Below, one piece after another: positions 15,860 through 24,241 of a DNA stretch of 56,373 nt. Numbering within the stretch: the stretch's first letter is position 1; each line of letters starts with the position of its first letter. The stretch lies in the NCBI GenBank assembly GCA_944322935.1, contig CALUQO010000014.1:1-56373 (forward strand). Direction: 5' to 3'. The position numbers and the translations under genes were made by a program. The notes under the pieces are model-generated. The model did not search any database. It had not been told where the DNA came from and saw only the letters and a program-made list of their open reading frames with translations. This stretch comes from Candidatus Gastranaerophilales bacterium (GTDB lineage Bacteria > Cyanobacteriota > Vampirovibrionia > Gastranaerophilales > Gastranaerophilaceae).

Positions 15860-16804
15860 ATGACTGAAAAAAACAGTTTATATGAATATAAAGGAAACCT
15901 GACATCAGGTCAGCCGGCTAATAACTTTAACCGTCCGAGTTTGAATTATAAAAATGGCGGCAGATTAGAGTCAACAAACTGGAATACAATAAAATCTTCA
16001 ACTCCTTCAGTTAACTGGAACGGTTATCGTTCTTCTGACCCTATCTTACGTTTTGGCAATACAAGCTCAAGTTTATCAGGCGGCGGCTTCCTTAATACAT
16101 TAGGAAATATAGCTTCTGGTATTTCATTGTTCGGCGGTGTTGCAATGACTGCTGTGGGTATTGCAACTGCTGTAAAAACAATTAAGGGTGCAAACAATTC
16201 CGCTGGCAATTCAAATGCTGTTTTTTCAAGAAAAGAATCTAAAGAAATTAATAGAAATACAAGTAATACAGATGACGCAATGAATGCTCTTGATTCAAGC
16301 ATTACTACGGCAGAAGAAGTTCTTAATACTTCAAATGATCCGGATACAATTCAAAGCGCACATGAAAACCTTATGGCATCCATTACTAACGCACAGACTG
16401 CAAGAACCGATGCCTACGGCAAAAAGGAAACTGCAAGCAACACTAAACGTAATATTGAAACACAAAAACAGACTAAAGAAAATGAATGCAACGGTTTGAA
16501 AAATGAAAAGGCAACTTTGACAAATCAATTAAATGAATTAAAGGGGCAGGATACGTCAAACATGACAGATGAACAAAAAACTGCTCTTAAAAAACAAATT
16601 TCAGAGCTTGAAACACAAATAAAACAAAAAGATAAAGATATTGAGAAAGTACAAAAACAAATAAATGAATATGCACAGCAGATTGCAGTTCAACAGCAGA
16701 TAATCGATAACAATACAGCACTTATAGCAAGCCTTGATGCAAATATTCGTACAGGTAACACGCTTTCTAACAGACTAGCAAGCAAATCAGGTGTAGCTCA
16801 ATAA
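15860..16804 (+). CDS. Coiled-coil protein with central hydrophobic segment, function unknown
   Basis: 314 residues. An Asn/Ser/Gly-rich head (1-75) contains three NW(N)/NGYRSS-like patches. A Gly/Ala/Ile hydrophobic segment follows (about 75-110, GGGFLNTLGNIASGISLFGG). A long Lys/Gln/Glu/Thr helical region (120-300) has the heptad pattern of a coiled coil. No signal peptide or known domain. The head-hydrophobic-coil plan resembles the 726-2615 protein. GAGAGG precedes the ATG, and a strong terminator follows at 16807. Confidence 0.75.
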   Translation: MTEKNSLYEYKGNLTSGQPANNFNRPSLNYKNGGRLESTNWNTIKSSTPSVNWNGYRSSDPILRFGNTSSSLSGGGFLNTLGNIASGISLFGGVAMTAVGIATAVKTIKGANNSAGNSNAVFSRKESKEINRNTSNTDDAMNALDSSITTAEEVLNTSNDPDTIQSAHENLMASITNAQTARTDAYGKKETASNTKRNIETQKQTKENECNGLKNEKATLTNQLNELKGQDTSNMTDEQKTALKKQISELETQIKQKDKDIEKVQKQINEYAQQIAVQQQIIDNNTALIASLDANIRTGNTLSNRLASKSGVAQ

Positions 16805-16806
16805 TA

Positions 16807-16850
16807 AAAACAAGCTTCAAAGATTAATTAAGGAGCTTGTTTTTTATTTT
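16807..16850 (+). terminator. Intrinsic terminator after the coiled-coil gene
   Basis: AAAACAAGCTTC (16807-16818) pairs with GGAGCTTGTTTT (16832-16843) with one wobble, followed by a T run to 16850. Confidence 0.85.
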
Positions 16851-16979
16851 GTTACTATAAATTTAAACATGTTTATATATATTTTTTATAAGAAATTGCA
16901 ACAAAGCTTATTAATCAATTGTATTTAGCACACGTTTAATATATTCTTTAATAAAAAGATTACTACGGGTGTTAAAAAT

Positions 16980-18056
16980 ATGGAATTAAATAAAAGATTT
17001 ATTGTTGATTTATCACAGTCCCAAAGCCCTGCTGATGTCGTTTTTGAGATTAGCAATGTTTTGGAAAATCCTGATGCGAAAAATCGCAAAATATGGCTTA
17101 AGCTTGGAAATGTCGCACTCAACCAGTCACAGCTTTTGAGCATAAAATCACTAATAAGCAGCATAAACTCTACGCTGTCACTTATCGAATCCGAGTGTGA
17201 ACAAACTGAACTTGCTGCTGCGACTCTAGGTATAAACACAAAAGATGTGGAAGAAGAACTTCAGGCAGAATTAAGCTCTCTCGAGCCTGAATCTCCTAAA
17301 GACATACCTTCTGAGCAGTATATTCCTCTTGAAGACTATAAAGAGGAGGACAAACCACAGGAACCTCAAGAAACTCCTGTTGAACCACCAATTAGTGAAG
17401 AAAAACAGGAATCTCAAGATGATAATAACGATTCCTCCTCACAGGAGGCCTCGATTGTGCAAAAAGAAGAACCTGAGTCTAAAGAAGATGATAATTCTAC
17501 AAAATCAGCTCAGGAAGAAGAAAAACAGGAAATTCAAACAGAGCTGGACAGCATTTTTGATTCAGAGGTAAAGCTTGAAAACATACTTTCTGATGAAAAG
17601 GATCTTGCACAGATGCAAAACTGGCCGTTGACAAAGGAATCCGGTATTGATGATATTGAAATTCCGGAAGAAGTTATGACCGATGAAGATTATGCAATCC
17701 TTCAAATGCACACACAGTATCACAAACAGACAGTGCGCTCGGGTCAGGTTATCCAATCTAACGGGAATGTAGTTATCATAGGCGACTGCCACCCCGGATG
17801 CGAAATCCACGCAGCAGGCGACATTACTGTCTGGGGTATATTAGGCGGTATTGCTCACGCAGGCTGCAACGGCAACACAAAAGCCAGAATAAGAGCACTG
17901 ACTCTCAACGCAATCCAGTTAAGAATTGCCGAGTCTTACGCAAGAAGACCCGACCATATTAAAAATATCTATGTTGAAAAGTCCAACACATTTACACCGG
18001 AAGAAGCCCGATATGTTAACGGCAACATAGTTATTTTGAAAACTAACGACAAATAA
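16980..18056 (+). CDS. minC: Septum site-determining protein MinC, with long acidic linker
   Basis: 358 residues against about 230 in Escherichia coli. The C-terminal MinC_C beta-helix (about 238-350) is clear: QVIQSNGNVVIIGDCHPGCE, ITVWGILGGIAHAG and the RI(A)ESYARRP region that contacts MinD. An N-terminal domain (1-95) resembles the FtsZ-inhibiting MinC_N. Between them lies an insertion of roughly 130 residues rich in Glu, Gln, Ser and Pro, which accounts for the extra length. MinC blocks FtsZ rings away from mid-cell. It heads a minC-minD-minE operon with gaps of 28 and 15 bases. The ribosome binding site is weak (GGGTG). Confidence 0.92.
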   Translation: MELNKRFIVDLSQSQSPADVVFEISNVLENPDAKNRKIWLKLGNVALNQSQLLSIKSLISSINSTLSLIESECEQTELAAATLGINTKDVEEELQAELSSLEPESPKDIPSEQYIPLEDYKEEDKPQEPQETPVEPPISEEKQESQDDNNDSSSQEASIVQKEEPESKEDDNSTKSAQEEEKQEIQTELDSIFDSEVKLENILSDEKDLAQMQNWPLTKESGIDDIEIPEEVMTDEDYAILQMHTQYHKQTVRSGQVIQSNGNVVIIGDCHPGCEIHAAGDITVWGILGGIAHAGCNGNTKARIRALTLNAIQLRIAESYARRPDHIKNIYVEKSNTFTPEEARYVNGNIVILKTNDK

Positions 18057-18084
18057 TCACATAACAAGATAAGGAGTAGACTAT

Positions 18085-18897
18085 ATGACAGGGAGAGTAA
18101 TTGTAATTACTTCCGGAAAAGGCGGTGTAGGCAAAACAACTACATCTGCTAATATTGGTACTGCGCTTGCTAAAAGCGGTTCAAGCGTTGTTTTGATTGA
18201 TACCGATATAGGATTGAGAAATTTGGATTTGTTACTGGGGTTAGAAAACCGTATTGTCTACACTCTGGTCGACGTTGTGGAAGAAAGATGCAAGCTGAAA
18301 CAGGCGCTCGTTAAAGATAAAAAGAACCCCAACCTCTGTCTGCTTGCTGCAGCACAGACAAGAGATAAATCCGCTGTAGACGCTGATCAGCTTAAATCGA
18401 TTTGCGAACAGCTTCAGGAGGATTTTGATTTTGTTCTTGTTGACTGTCCAGCAGGTATTGAAGAAGGTTTTAAAACAGCTATATCCGGTGCTTCCGAGGC
18501 TATAGTAGTCACTACTCCTGAAATGTCGGCAGTGCGTGACGCTGACAGAATTATCGGGCTGCTTGAAGCAAAAGAAGAAATAAAATCATACAAGCTTCTC
18601 GTTAACCGCGTCAGACCCAACCTCGTTAAGTCTAATGACATGATGAGCGTGGATGATGTTGTTGAAATTTTATCGTGCGAGCTTATAGGCATAATTCCTG
18701 AAGATACAGGCATCATCACCTCAACAAATAGAGGCGAGCCTATTGTCAACGATGAAAACTCACCGGCCGGCAAAGCATATACAAACGTTGCAAACCGCAT
18801 CAAAGGCGAAGATGTTCCTTTCCTTGATATAAACGAACCTAAAGGCTTTGACGCTTTTCTTGTAAAAGTTAAAAGTTTGTTCGGTATTAAAGCATAG
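18085..18897 (+). CDS. minD: Septum site-determining ATPase MinD
   Basis: 270 residues. The deviant Walker A, SGKGGVGKTTTSANIG, carries both lysines (K12, K17). DTDIGLRNLDLLLGL, FVLVDCPAGIEEGF (Walker B) and VTTPEMSAVRDADR are typical of MinD, and the C-terminus (FLVKVKSLFGIKA) is the amphipathic membrane-targeting helix. It dimerises on the membrane with ATP, recruits MinC and is released by MinE. AAGGAG precedes the ATG. Confidence 0.97.
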   Translation: MTGRVIVITSGKGGVGKTTTSANIGTALAKSGSSVVLIDTDIGLRNLDLLLGLENRIVYTLVDVVEERCKLKQALVKDKKNPNLCLLAAAQTRDKSAVDADQLKSICEQLQEDFDFVLVDCPAGIEEGFKTAISGASEAIVVTTPEMSAVRDADRIIGLLEAKEEIKSYKLLVNRVRPNLVKSNDMMSVDDVVEILSCELIGIIPEDTGIITSTNRGEPIVNDENSPAGKAYTNVANRIKGEDVPFLDINEPKGFDAFLVKVKSLFGIKA

Positions 18898-18912
18898 AAA
18901 GGAGCGAAAAAC

Positions 18913-19494
18913 ATGAGTGAAAATATTTTTAGCAATTTTTACAACAGAGTACTGAACTTCTTTCAGAATGAAAAAAGTGACGGAGATTCTTCTAAAAATA
19001 CAGCCACAAACAGATTAAAGCTCGTTCTTATGCAGGACCGCTCAAACCTTGACGGCGCCACAATGCAAAAAATGAGAGAACAGCTTATTGCTGTTATTTC
19101 AAAGTATATTGAAATCGACAAAGACGCACTTAACCTCAATCTGGAATCAGAAGGAGATGAAATTGCGCTTATGCTGAATATTCCGGTAATAAGAGCAAGA
19201 ACTCCAGAAGAGATAGACGAGCTTGAAAAAGCCGAAGAAGAAGCCAAAAAAGAGAATATAAAAGCGGCTATTGAAGCTGAAATTGCACAGCTTTCAAATG
19301 ACTCTGAAAATTCTGATGACAGTGCTGAAAATGAAGAGGAAAAAGACAGCACAGAAGAGAATGATGAAAATACAGAAGAAGCAGAAGCTGAGGAAGAATC
19401 TTTAGCAGAAGAAGAAACATCAGAAAATCAAAAAGAACAGGATACTGAAAATAATTCTTCAGAAGAAAACAACCATCCAAAAAAGAAAAAATAA
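18913..19494 (+). CDS. minE: Cell division topological specificity factor MinE with long acidic C-terminal tail
   Basis: 193 residues, about twice the usual 85-100. The first 95 residues are a normal MinE: membrane-binding N-terminal helix (NIFSNFYNRVLNFF), the MinD-contacting NRLKLVLMQDRSNL, and the dimer strands (IDKDALNLNLESEGDEIALMLNIPV). Residues about 100-190 are almost entirely Glu, Asp, Ser, Asn and Ala, ending in PKKKK. Acidic extensions occur in both MinC and MinE of this operon, which suggests a shared constraint such as tuning of MinD release. AAAGGAG precedes the ATG and a strong terminator follows. Confidence 0.93.
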   Translation: MSENIFSNFYNRVLNFFQNEKSDGDSSKNTATNRLKLVLMQDRSNLDGATMQKMREQLIAVISKYIEIDKDALNLNLESEGDEIALMLNIPVIRARTPEEIDELEKAEEEAKKENIKAAIEAEIAQLSNDSENSDDSAENEEEKDSTEENDENTEEAEAEEESLAEEETSENQKEQDTENNSSEENNHPKKKK

Positions 19495-19514
19495 AATACA
19501 TAAAGAATTAATAC

Positions 19515-19551
19515 AAAAAGTCCGGTGCTATTTTTCAGGCTCGGACTTTTT
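19515..19551 (+). terminator. Intrinsic terminator of the min operon
   Basis: AAAAAGTCCG (19515-19524) pairs perfectly with CGGACTTTTT (19542-19551), with a T run included in the 3' arm. Confidence 0.85.
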
Positions 19552-19694
19552 ATATTGCTCAAAAAAAAGTTTAATAAATTTAAAAATTATCCTCAATAAA
19601 TTTGAAAAAAAAACTTGTTATTGTATTATAGACATACGGGCTGTATCGTTATGCGTAAGATATTTGGCCTTCATACAAAATAAAGGAGAGGAAA

Positions 19695-20510
19695 TTGTCT
19701 ATTGTTCTGGATAAAAAACAGTGTTTAATAGCCGGCGACGGTGAACTTCCCGTTGCTATGGCAGAGTCTGCACAAAAAAACGGTTTTGATGTTGTAGCAA
19801 TTTCCCTGTCGTCTGATAACAGAAACAGACTCAAAAAGTTTTGCACAAAGGTGTATAATTTCGGCCCCGGAGAGGTTTTAAAAATAAAACAAACTCTTAT
19901 CGACGAAAAAATTACACAGGTAACGTTTATAGGCAAAGTACACAAGGGCTTGCTCTTAAGACGCCCGAAACTCGATATGGAAGCGATACGTCTTATGAAA
20001 GAAGCTCAAAGACTTAATGATGACGCTGTTATGCTCATCATTGTCGAACAGCTTGAAAAAATGGGCATAAGAGTCCTTGATCAAACAATTTTTATCAAAA
20101 ACCTTATGGCCCCCCCCGGAGTACTGGGCGTGCATGAACCTGATGAAGAACAGGCTCTGGACGTTGAATACGGATACTGGCTTGCTAAAGAAATGGGCAA
20201 ACTCGATGTCGGTCAGTCTGTCGTTATCAAGAACAAAATGATTATGGCTGTAGAAGCAATCGAAGGTACGGACAAATGTATTGAAAGAGGCTGCAAACTC
20301 GGCGGCAAAGGTATTACCGTTGTTAAAGTCAGCAAACCCACTCAGGACAAGCGTTTTGATATACCTGCTATAGGGCTTAATACTTTAAAAACAATGGACA
20401 GATTCGGGGCAAAAATTCTTGCCATAGAAGCTAACGAAACCATTATTGTTGACCAGAAAAAGGTTATTGATTTTGCCAACAAAAAAGGCATCATTGTAAT
20501 GGCTATTTAG
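19695..20510 (+). CDS. lpxI: UDP-2,3-diacylglucosamine diphosphatase LpxI
   Basis: 271 residues, the LpxI length. The N-terminal domain begins with LIAGDGELPVAMAESA, continues through the TFIGKVHKGLLLRRP segment, and the C-terminal catalytic domain includes LMAPPGVLG, GQSVVIKNKMIMAVEAIEGTD and GKGITVVKVSKPTQDKRFDIPAIG. LpxI makes lipid X from UDP-2,3-diacylglucosamine and replaces LpxH in many lineages. It directly precedes lpxB, the next enzyme of the pathway. The start is a TTG with GGAGAGG just upstream, because no ATG gives a full N-terminus. Confidence 0.95.
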   Translation: MSIVLDKKQCLIAGDGELPVAMAESAQKNGFDVVAISLSSDNRNRLKKFCTKVYNFGPGEVLKIKQTLIDEKITQVTFIGKVHKGLLLRRPKLDMEAIRLMKEAQRLNDDAVMLIIVEQLEKMGIRVLDQTIFIKNLMAPPGVLGVHEPDEEQALDVEYGYWLAKEMGKLDVGQSVVIKNKMIMAVEAIEGTDKCIERGCKLGGKGITVVKVSKPTQDKRFDIPAIGLNTLKTMDRFGAKILAIEANETIIVDQKKVIDFANKKGIIVMAI

Positions 20511-20557
20511 ACGCCATATTGATATGATAGATGGGGTCTGCAGGGAGTTTAATAATT

Positions 20558-21694
20558 ATGAAGAAAAAAAAGCTATTTATTGTTACAGGCGAACTCTCGG
20601 GCGACAAACATGCCTCGCTGGTTGTTGAACATCTTTTGCAAAATCGAAACGACATAGAAATCGAAGCCATTGGCGGCGAAAATCTTAAAAAAGCCGGTGT
20701 AAAGCTTTTTATCGACCATACAAAAGCTCACATGTCGGCAATGGGGCTTACGCCTAAAATTCTGATTGACCACCTTACTTTAGGCAAAAGGGTCGTGGAT
20801 TATCTGACAAAAGAGTTCAAGCCGGATTTGGTGCTGCTGATAGATTACGGCGGATTTAATCTTAATATTTCAAAATTTTTAAAAAAAGCCGGAATAAAAG
20901 TGTTTTATTACATTCCGCCCCAGATATGGGCTTCCCGTAAATGGAGAATCAAAACCGTTAAAAAAAATATAGCAAAGGTTATGCCAATTTTTCCGTTCGA
21001 AGAGGACATGTACAAAAAAGAAGGGATAGATGTTCAATTCGTCGGCCACCCGCTTGTGTCACAGATGCCTGCTCCGGCAAACAGAGATGAGGTGTTTGAA
21101 AAATACGGTCTGGATAAAAGTAAAAAGCTCGTTTCAATTTTCCCCGGAAGCAGAACTTTTGAACTCCATTATCTTGCAAAAACTTTTCTCGAAGCTTCAA
21201 AAATTATCAAGAAACAATACAATGATGTGCAATTTGTGATTGCTCAGGCAGACAGTTTAAGCGACAAAACTTTTAAAAAATTTATAAAAGATACAGATAT
21301 AAAAATTGTAAAAAATGCAAACTATGAACTGTTAAGCGTATCTGACGCATTGATGCTGGCGTCTGGGACTGTAGCCCTTGAGGCTGCTTTGTATAATACA
21401 CCGATGATAATCAGCTACAAAGGCCCGTGGTTTGCTTATCTGATTTATAGACTGGTAAGATGTATTGACAGAGTATGCCTGCCCAACATCATTATGGACA
21501 AGGATATTGTGCCCGAACTATTAATGTCTGACTCAAATCCTCACACTATTGCTGATTACATTTTAAAAATTTTAAAAGACGACAAATACAGACAAAACAT
21601 GATACAGGATTTGTCACAGGTTAAGGCTATTCTATCAAAACATGAGGCCGCAAAAGAAGTTGCGCAGATTCTAAGCGCGGAGCTGAAGCAATGA
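20558..21694 (+). CDS. lpxB: Lipid-A-disaccharide synthase LpxB
   Basis: About 378 residues, GT19 family: FIVTGELSGDKHAS at the N-terminus, AIGGENLKKAGV, DYGGFNLNISKFLKK, YYIPPQIWASRKWR, FPGSRTFELHYL and ALMLASGTVALEAAL. It joins lipid X to UDP-diacylglucosamine at the inner membrane. The start MKKKKLFIVTG follows GGGAG; an ATG nine codons upstream lacks support. Its stop overlaps the chromate transporter start (ATGA). Confidence 0.95.
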   Translation: MKKKKLFIVTGELSGDKHASLVVEHLLQNRNDIEIEAIGGENLKKAGVKLFIDHTKAHMSAMGLTPKILIDHLTLGKRVVDYLTKEFKPDLVLLIDYGGFNLNISKFLKKAGIKVFYYIPPQIWASRKWRIKTVKKNIAKVMPIFPFEEDMYKKEGIDVQFVGHPLVSQMPAPANRDEVFEKYGLDKSKKLVSIFPGSRTFELHYLAKTFLEASKIIKKQYNDVQFVIAQADSLSDKTFKKFIKDTDIKIVKNANYELLSVSDALMLASGTVALEAALYNTPMIISYKGPWFAYLIYRLVRCIDRVCLPNIIMDKDIVPELLMSDSNPHTIADYILKILKDDKYRQNMIQDLSQVKAILSKHEAAKEVAQILSAELKQ

Positions 21695-22326
21695 GCAGCG
21701 AGGACAAAACATCAGAAATAAAAAGAATAAGCCTGTTAAAACTGTTTTGGATATTCTTTAAAATCGGACTGGTTCTTTTCGGAGGCGGATATGCTATTTT
21801 GCCCTTTTTAAAAAGCGAAATGTGCGACAAAGAAAAAATCTGTACAATGGAAGAAATAACAGACTACTATGCACTAAGCCAGTGTTTTCCGGGGCTTGTG
21901 GCCGGCAATGTGTCAATGTTCACAGGATATAAGGCAAGAGGGGTTGCCGGTGCAATTGCTGCGGTGACAGGAGTTTGCCTGCCGGCGTATTTGAGCATTG
22001 TTTTGATATTTTCTTTTCTGTCTGTTATCACTCACTACCCGATAGTTCAAAGCATATTTTCCGTGCTTGATATTGCGGTATGCGTGCTGATATTTTTGAC
22101 AATACTTGAGCTGTGGAATTTTTCTGTTTACGACAAATTCACTACCCTGATTTTTATTTTAGCTGTGAGTGCTGCGCTGCTTAATGTTTCACCTTTTATA
22201 ATTGTTATTTCAGCGGGGCTTTTAGGATTGTTCAGACATTTTGCTTTCCCTAAAAAAGCAGCGCCTTGCTGTTCAACGCAATGCGGTGAAAATTCTGAAG
22301 AAAAGGAGCACGAAGAAGATGCATAA
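21691..22326 (+). CDS. Chromate transporter (CHR) family half-protein, subunit 1
   Basis: 211 residues, one CHR domain: FFKIGLVLFGGGYAILPFL, ALSQCFPGLVAGNVSMFTGYKARGVAGAI and four to six membrane helices, ending in a Cys-rich acidic tail. Bidomain ChrA exports chromate; short-chain CHR proteins usually work as pairs encoded side by side, as here. The true substrate may be another anion. It overlaps lpxB by four bases and the second half-gene by eight. Confidence 0.88.
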   Translation: MSSEDKTSEIKRISLLKLFWIFFKIGLVLFGGGYAILPFLKSEMCDKEKICTMEEITDYYALSQCFPGLVAGNVSMFTGYKARGVAGAIAAVTGVCLPAYLSIVLIFSFLSVITHYPIVQSIFSVLDIAVCVLIFLTILELWNFSVYDKFTTLIFILAVSAALLNVSPFIIVISAGLLGLFRHFAFPKKAAPCCSTQCGENSEEKEHEEDA

Positions 22327-22885
22327 TATATTGCTCCTTGCTTTTGAATACATGAAAATAGGTGCTGTCGCAATCGGCGGCGGCTACACTGTGATACCGT
22401 TTTTGTATTACCTTGTGGAAAAATACAACTGGTTTAACGTATCCGAAATCACACAGATGATTGCCGTGTCTAACCTTACACCGGGGCCTATCGGGATAAA
22501 TATGGCCACCTTTGTCGGTGTAAAAGTCGGCGGAGCCTTAGGGTCATTGTTTACGACAATTGCTTTTATGATTCCGTCGGTTACAATCATCTGCTGTCTT
22601 GCAAAGTTTTTGAAGAAAAACAAAGAAAACAAATATATAAACCATGTTATGTACGGTTTGCGGCCGGCTGCTGTGGCTTTAATCGGGGTTGCGGGGTTGA
22701 AGATTATGAACACAACCTTTTTTCATTTTGAAAAATTCAAAACCTCTCACAACTTTTTTGACATAATTTCGCTAAAGGCGTTCATATTGCTTGCCGTATT
22801 TACCCTAATCGGGTTAAAATTAAAAAAGAACCCTATGATTTTGATTGTAATGGCAATCGTTCTCGGGTGTTTTATAAGAATTTAG
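22319..22885 (+). CDS. Chromate transporter (CHR) family half-protein, subunit 2
   Basis: 188 residues, second CHR half: YMKIGAVAIGGGYTVIPFL, MIAVSNLTPGPIGINMATFVGVKVGG and GLRPAAVALIGVAGLKI. The start is the ATG inside the end of subunit 1, with AAAAGGAG upstream; the open frame extends further 5' but that part is only overlap. The two halves probably form a heterodimer. Confidence 0.88.
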   Translation: MHNILLLAFEYMKIGAVAIGGGYTVIPFLYYLVEKYNWFNVSEITQMIAVSNLTPGPIGINMATFVGVKVGGALGSLFTTIAFMIPSVTIICCLAKFLKKNKENKYINHVMYGLRPAAVALIGVAGLKIMNTTFFHFEKFKTSHNFFDIISLKAFILLAVFTLIGLKLKKNPMILIVMAIVLGCFIRI

Positions 22886-22898
22886 CAGGCGGCATATT

Positions 22899-23621
22899 TT
22901 GAACAAATTTATACAAAGAATAGTAAACTACATACTTCAACGCAGGCGTGACAGGCTGGCAAAAACTCTGGACATGCTAAAGCCGTGCACCTATACAAAT
23001 TCATCAACAAAAACACATATAAATTCGTCGGAAACCCTCACTATTACGTCTGAAACGAACAAAATTCTCGACACTATTACCTCAGAAGTGATAAATATAG
23101 TCAAAACCTGCGAAACAGACCCTAAAAAGCTTCTCGACTTTGTGCAAGACCATGGCACACCTGTATACAGAATTAAAAAAGCTGATAAAATACTTAAACG
23201 AATAAAAGAAGAAGAAGGTTTTATCTCTCCGATTAGCGGTTTAAAGGCTTTTTATCTTAATTTTTTTACAGCGCTTTTATCAGAAAAAAGACTGAAGTTT
23301 TCTTTTAAACCAGAAGCCATGTTTGTTTTAAAAGATGCAGAGCCCAGCATATATTTTATACTGCACCAGTTTTATCTATGGTACGGCTATACAAAAGGGC
23401 TGCCCGGATATGATGAAAAATCACGCAGTCTGTTAAAGGCTCACATAGATGTTATGTCAGAATCTGATGTCAACGGGATGTCTGTCGAGGAGATTATAGG
23501 TCTAAAAGAGGCTATTGCGCGCGACAGAGAAGCGGCAGAGTTTGTTATACAACTAGCTAAAGAAAGTTCCGGAGCAAAAAAGGCTCTGGAGAAAATGCAG
23601 CAGGGCGGAGCAAATATTTAA
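22899..23621 (+). CDS. Conserved-looking protein of unknown function
   Basis: 240 residues, soluble and mainly helical, with a basic start (YILQRRRDRLAKTL), a Ser/Thr-rich patch (35-60) and a compact C-terminal domain (IYFILHQFYLWYGYTKGLPGYD). No family recognised. It starts at a TTG 13 bases after the CHR subunit 2 stop (AGGCGG upstream), so it is the last gene of the lpxI-lpxB-chr operon, closed by the terminator at 23656. Confidence 0.72.
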   Translation: MNKFIQRIVNYILQRRRDRLAKTLDMLKPCTYTNSSTKTHINSSETLTITSETNKILDTITSEVINIVKTCETDPKKLLDFVQDHGTPVYRIKKADKILKRIKEEEGFISPISGLKAFYLNFFTALLSEKRLKFSFKPEAMFVLKDAEPSIYFILHQFYLWYGYTKGLPGYDEKSRSLLKAHIDVMSESDVNGMSVEEIIGLKEAIARDREAAEFVIQLAKESSGAKKALEKMQQGGANI

Positions 23622-23655
23622 TTTTGACGAACTTAAAATAAACATAGCTATAAAC

Positions 23656-23686
23656 AAAACCGCACAAGATGTGCGGTTTTTATTTT
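23656..23686. terminator. Bidirectional intrinsic terminator
   Basis: AAAACCGCAC (23656-23665) and GTGCGGTTTT (23671-23680) form a perfect 10-bp stem with a 5-base loop; T runs occur on both strands. It separates the lpx operon from the convergent gene ending at 23685. Confidence 0.85.
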
Positions 23687-24140
23687 ATCTTCTTTTGTAA
23701 TTATGTTTTACGTATTGTCTTTGTTCATGCTTTTTGTTTTTGTAATTTGCTTTTACTTCATTTTTTCTATTTTTTTGAGCCTGTTTGTATTGTTTTTTAT
23801 TGTTCTTTATTTCAGTTTTCTTGTTTTGCTTATAGTTTTTTACATTCTTTCTATGCTGTTGTGCTCGTACTTTGGACTCATGTTTTTTATTATGATAGGT
23901 TGCCTTTTTTGTATCCGAAGCTTTTTTTATTTTGTCGTGTCTTTGGTCTTTTTTGTTTTTGATGCTTTGTTTTTTTTCATTTGCTTTTTGTTTGTGATGC
24001 AGCCCAAATTCTTTGTGCTGTCTGTTTTTAGCGTAATCATGGTGATTGTTGTGTGAAGAAGCAGCAAAACATTCTGCGCTCAATCCCATTCCCGCAAACA
24101 ATGCGCCTATAATAAATAATGATAAAATTTTCTTTTTCAT
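23685..24140 (-). CDS. Secreted, extremely basic Lys/His/Asn/Gln-rich protein
   Basis: 151 residues. A signal peptide (MKKKILSLFIIGALFAGMGLSAECFA) is followed by a mature chain of about 125 residues made almost only of Lys, His, Gln, Asn, Arg, Tyr and Ala (KNKKH- and QHRKN-like units). It is predicted to be disordered and strongly cationic, so it could bind LPS phosphates, nucleic acid or metals through His. No family recognised. AGGAG precedes the ATG. The opposite strand has long open frames rich in Phe/Leu that are artefacts of this composition. Confidence 0.75.
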   Translation of the reverse strand: MKKKILSLFIIGALFAGMGLSAECFAASSHNNHHDYAKNRQHKEFGLHHKQKANEKKQSIKNKKDQRHDKIKKASDTKKATYHNKKHESKVRAQQHRKNVKNYKQNKKTEIKNNKKQYKQAQKNRKNEVKANYKNKKHEQRQYVKHNYKRR

Positions 24141-24241
24141 ACTAACTCCTATTCTCTCTGTATTTTTAATTTGCTCTCAATTGATATAACGAATCCAAAA
24201 TAAAAATGTTCATTTGTCATGAAAATGATTTTATATACAGA

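Noticed and set aside
22241-22318. Longer N-terminus for the second chromate transporter half
   Set aside because: The extra 26 codons are the out-of-frame end of the first half-gene; the ATG at 22319 has AAAAGGAG upstream and gives the family start.
23703-24056. 117-codon Phe/Leu/Val-rich frame that looks like a membrane protein
   Set aside because: It is the complement of the Lys/His/Asn-rich secreted protein; AAA/AAC/CAA codons read as TTT/GTT/TTG on the other strand. The minus-strand gene has a signal peptide and an AGGAG.
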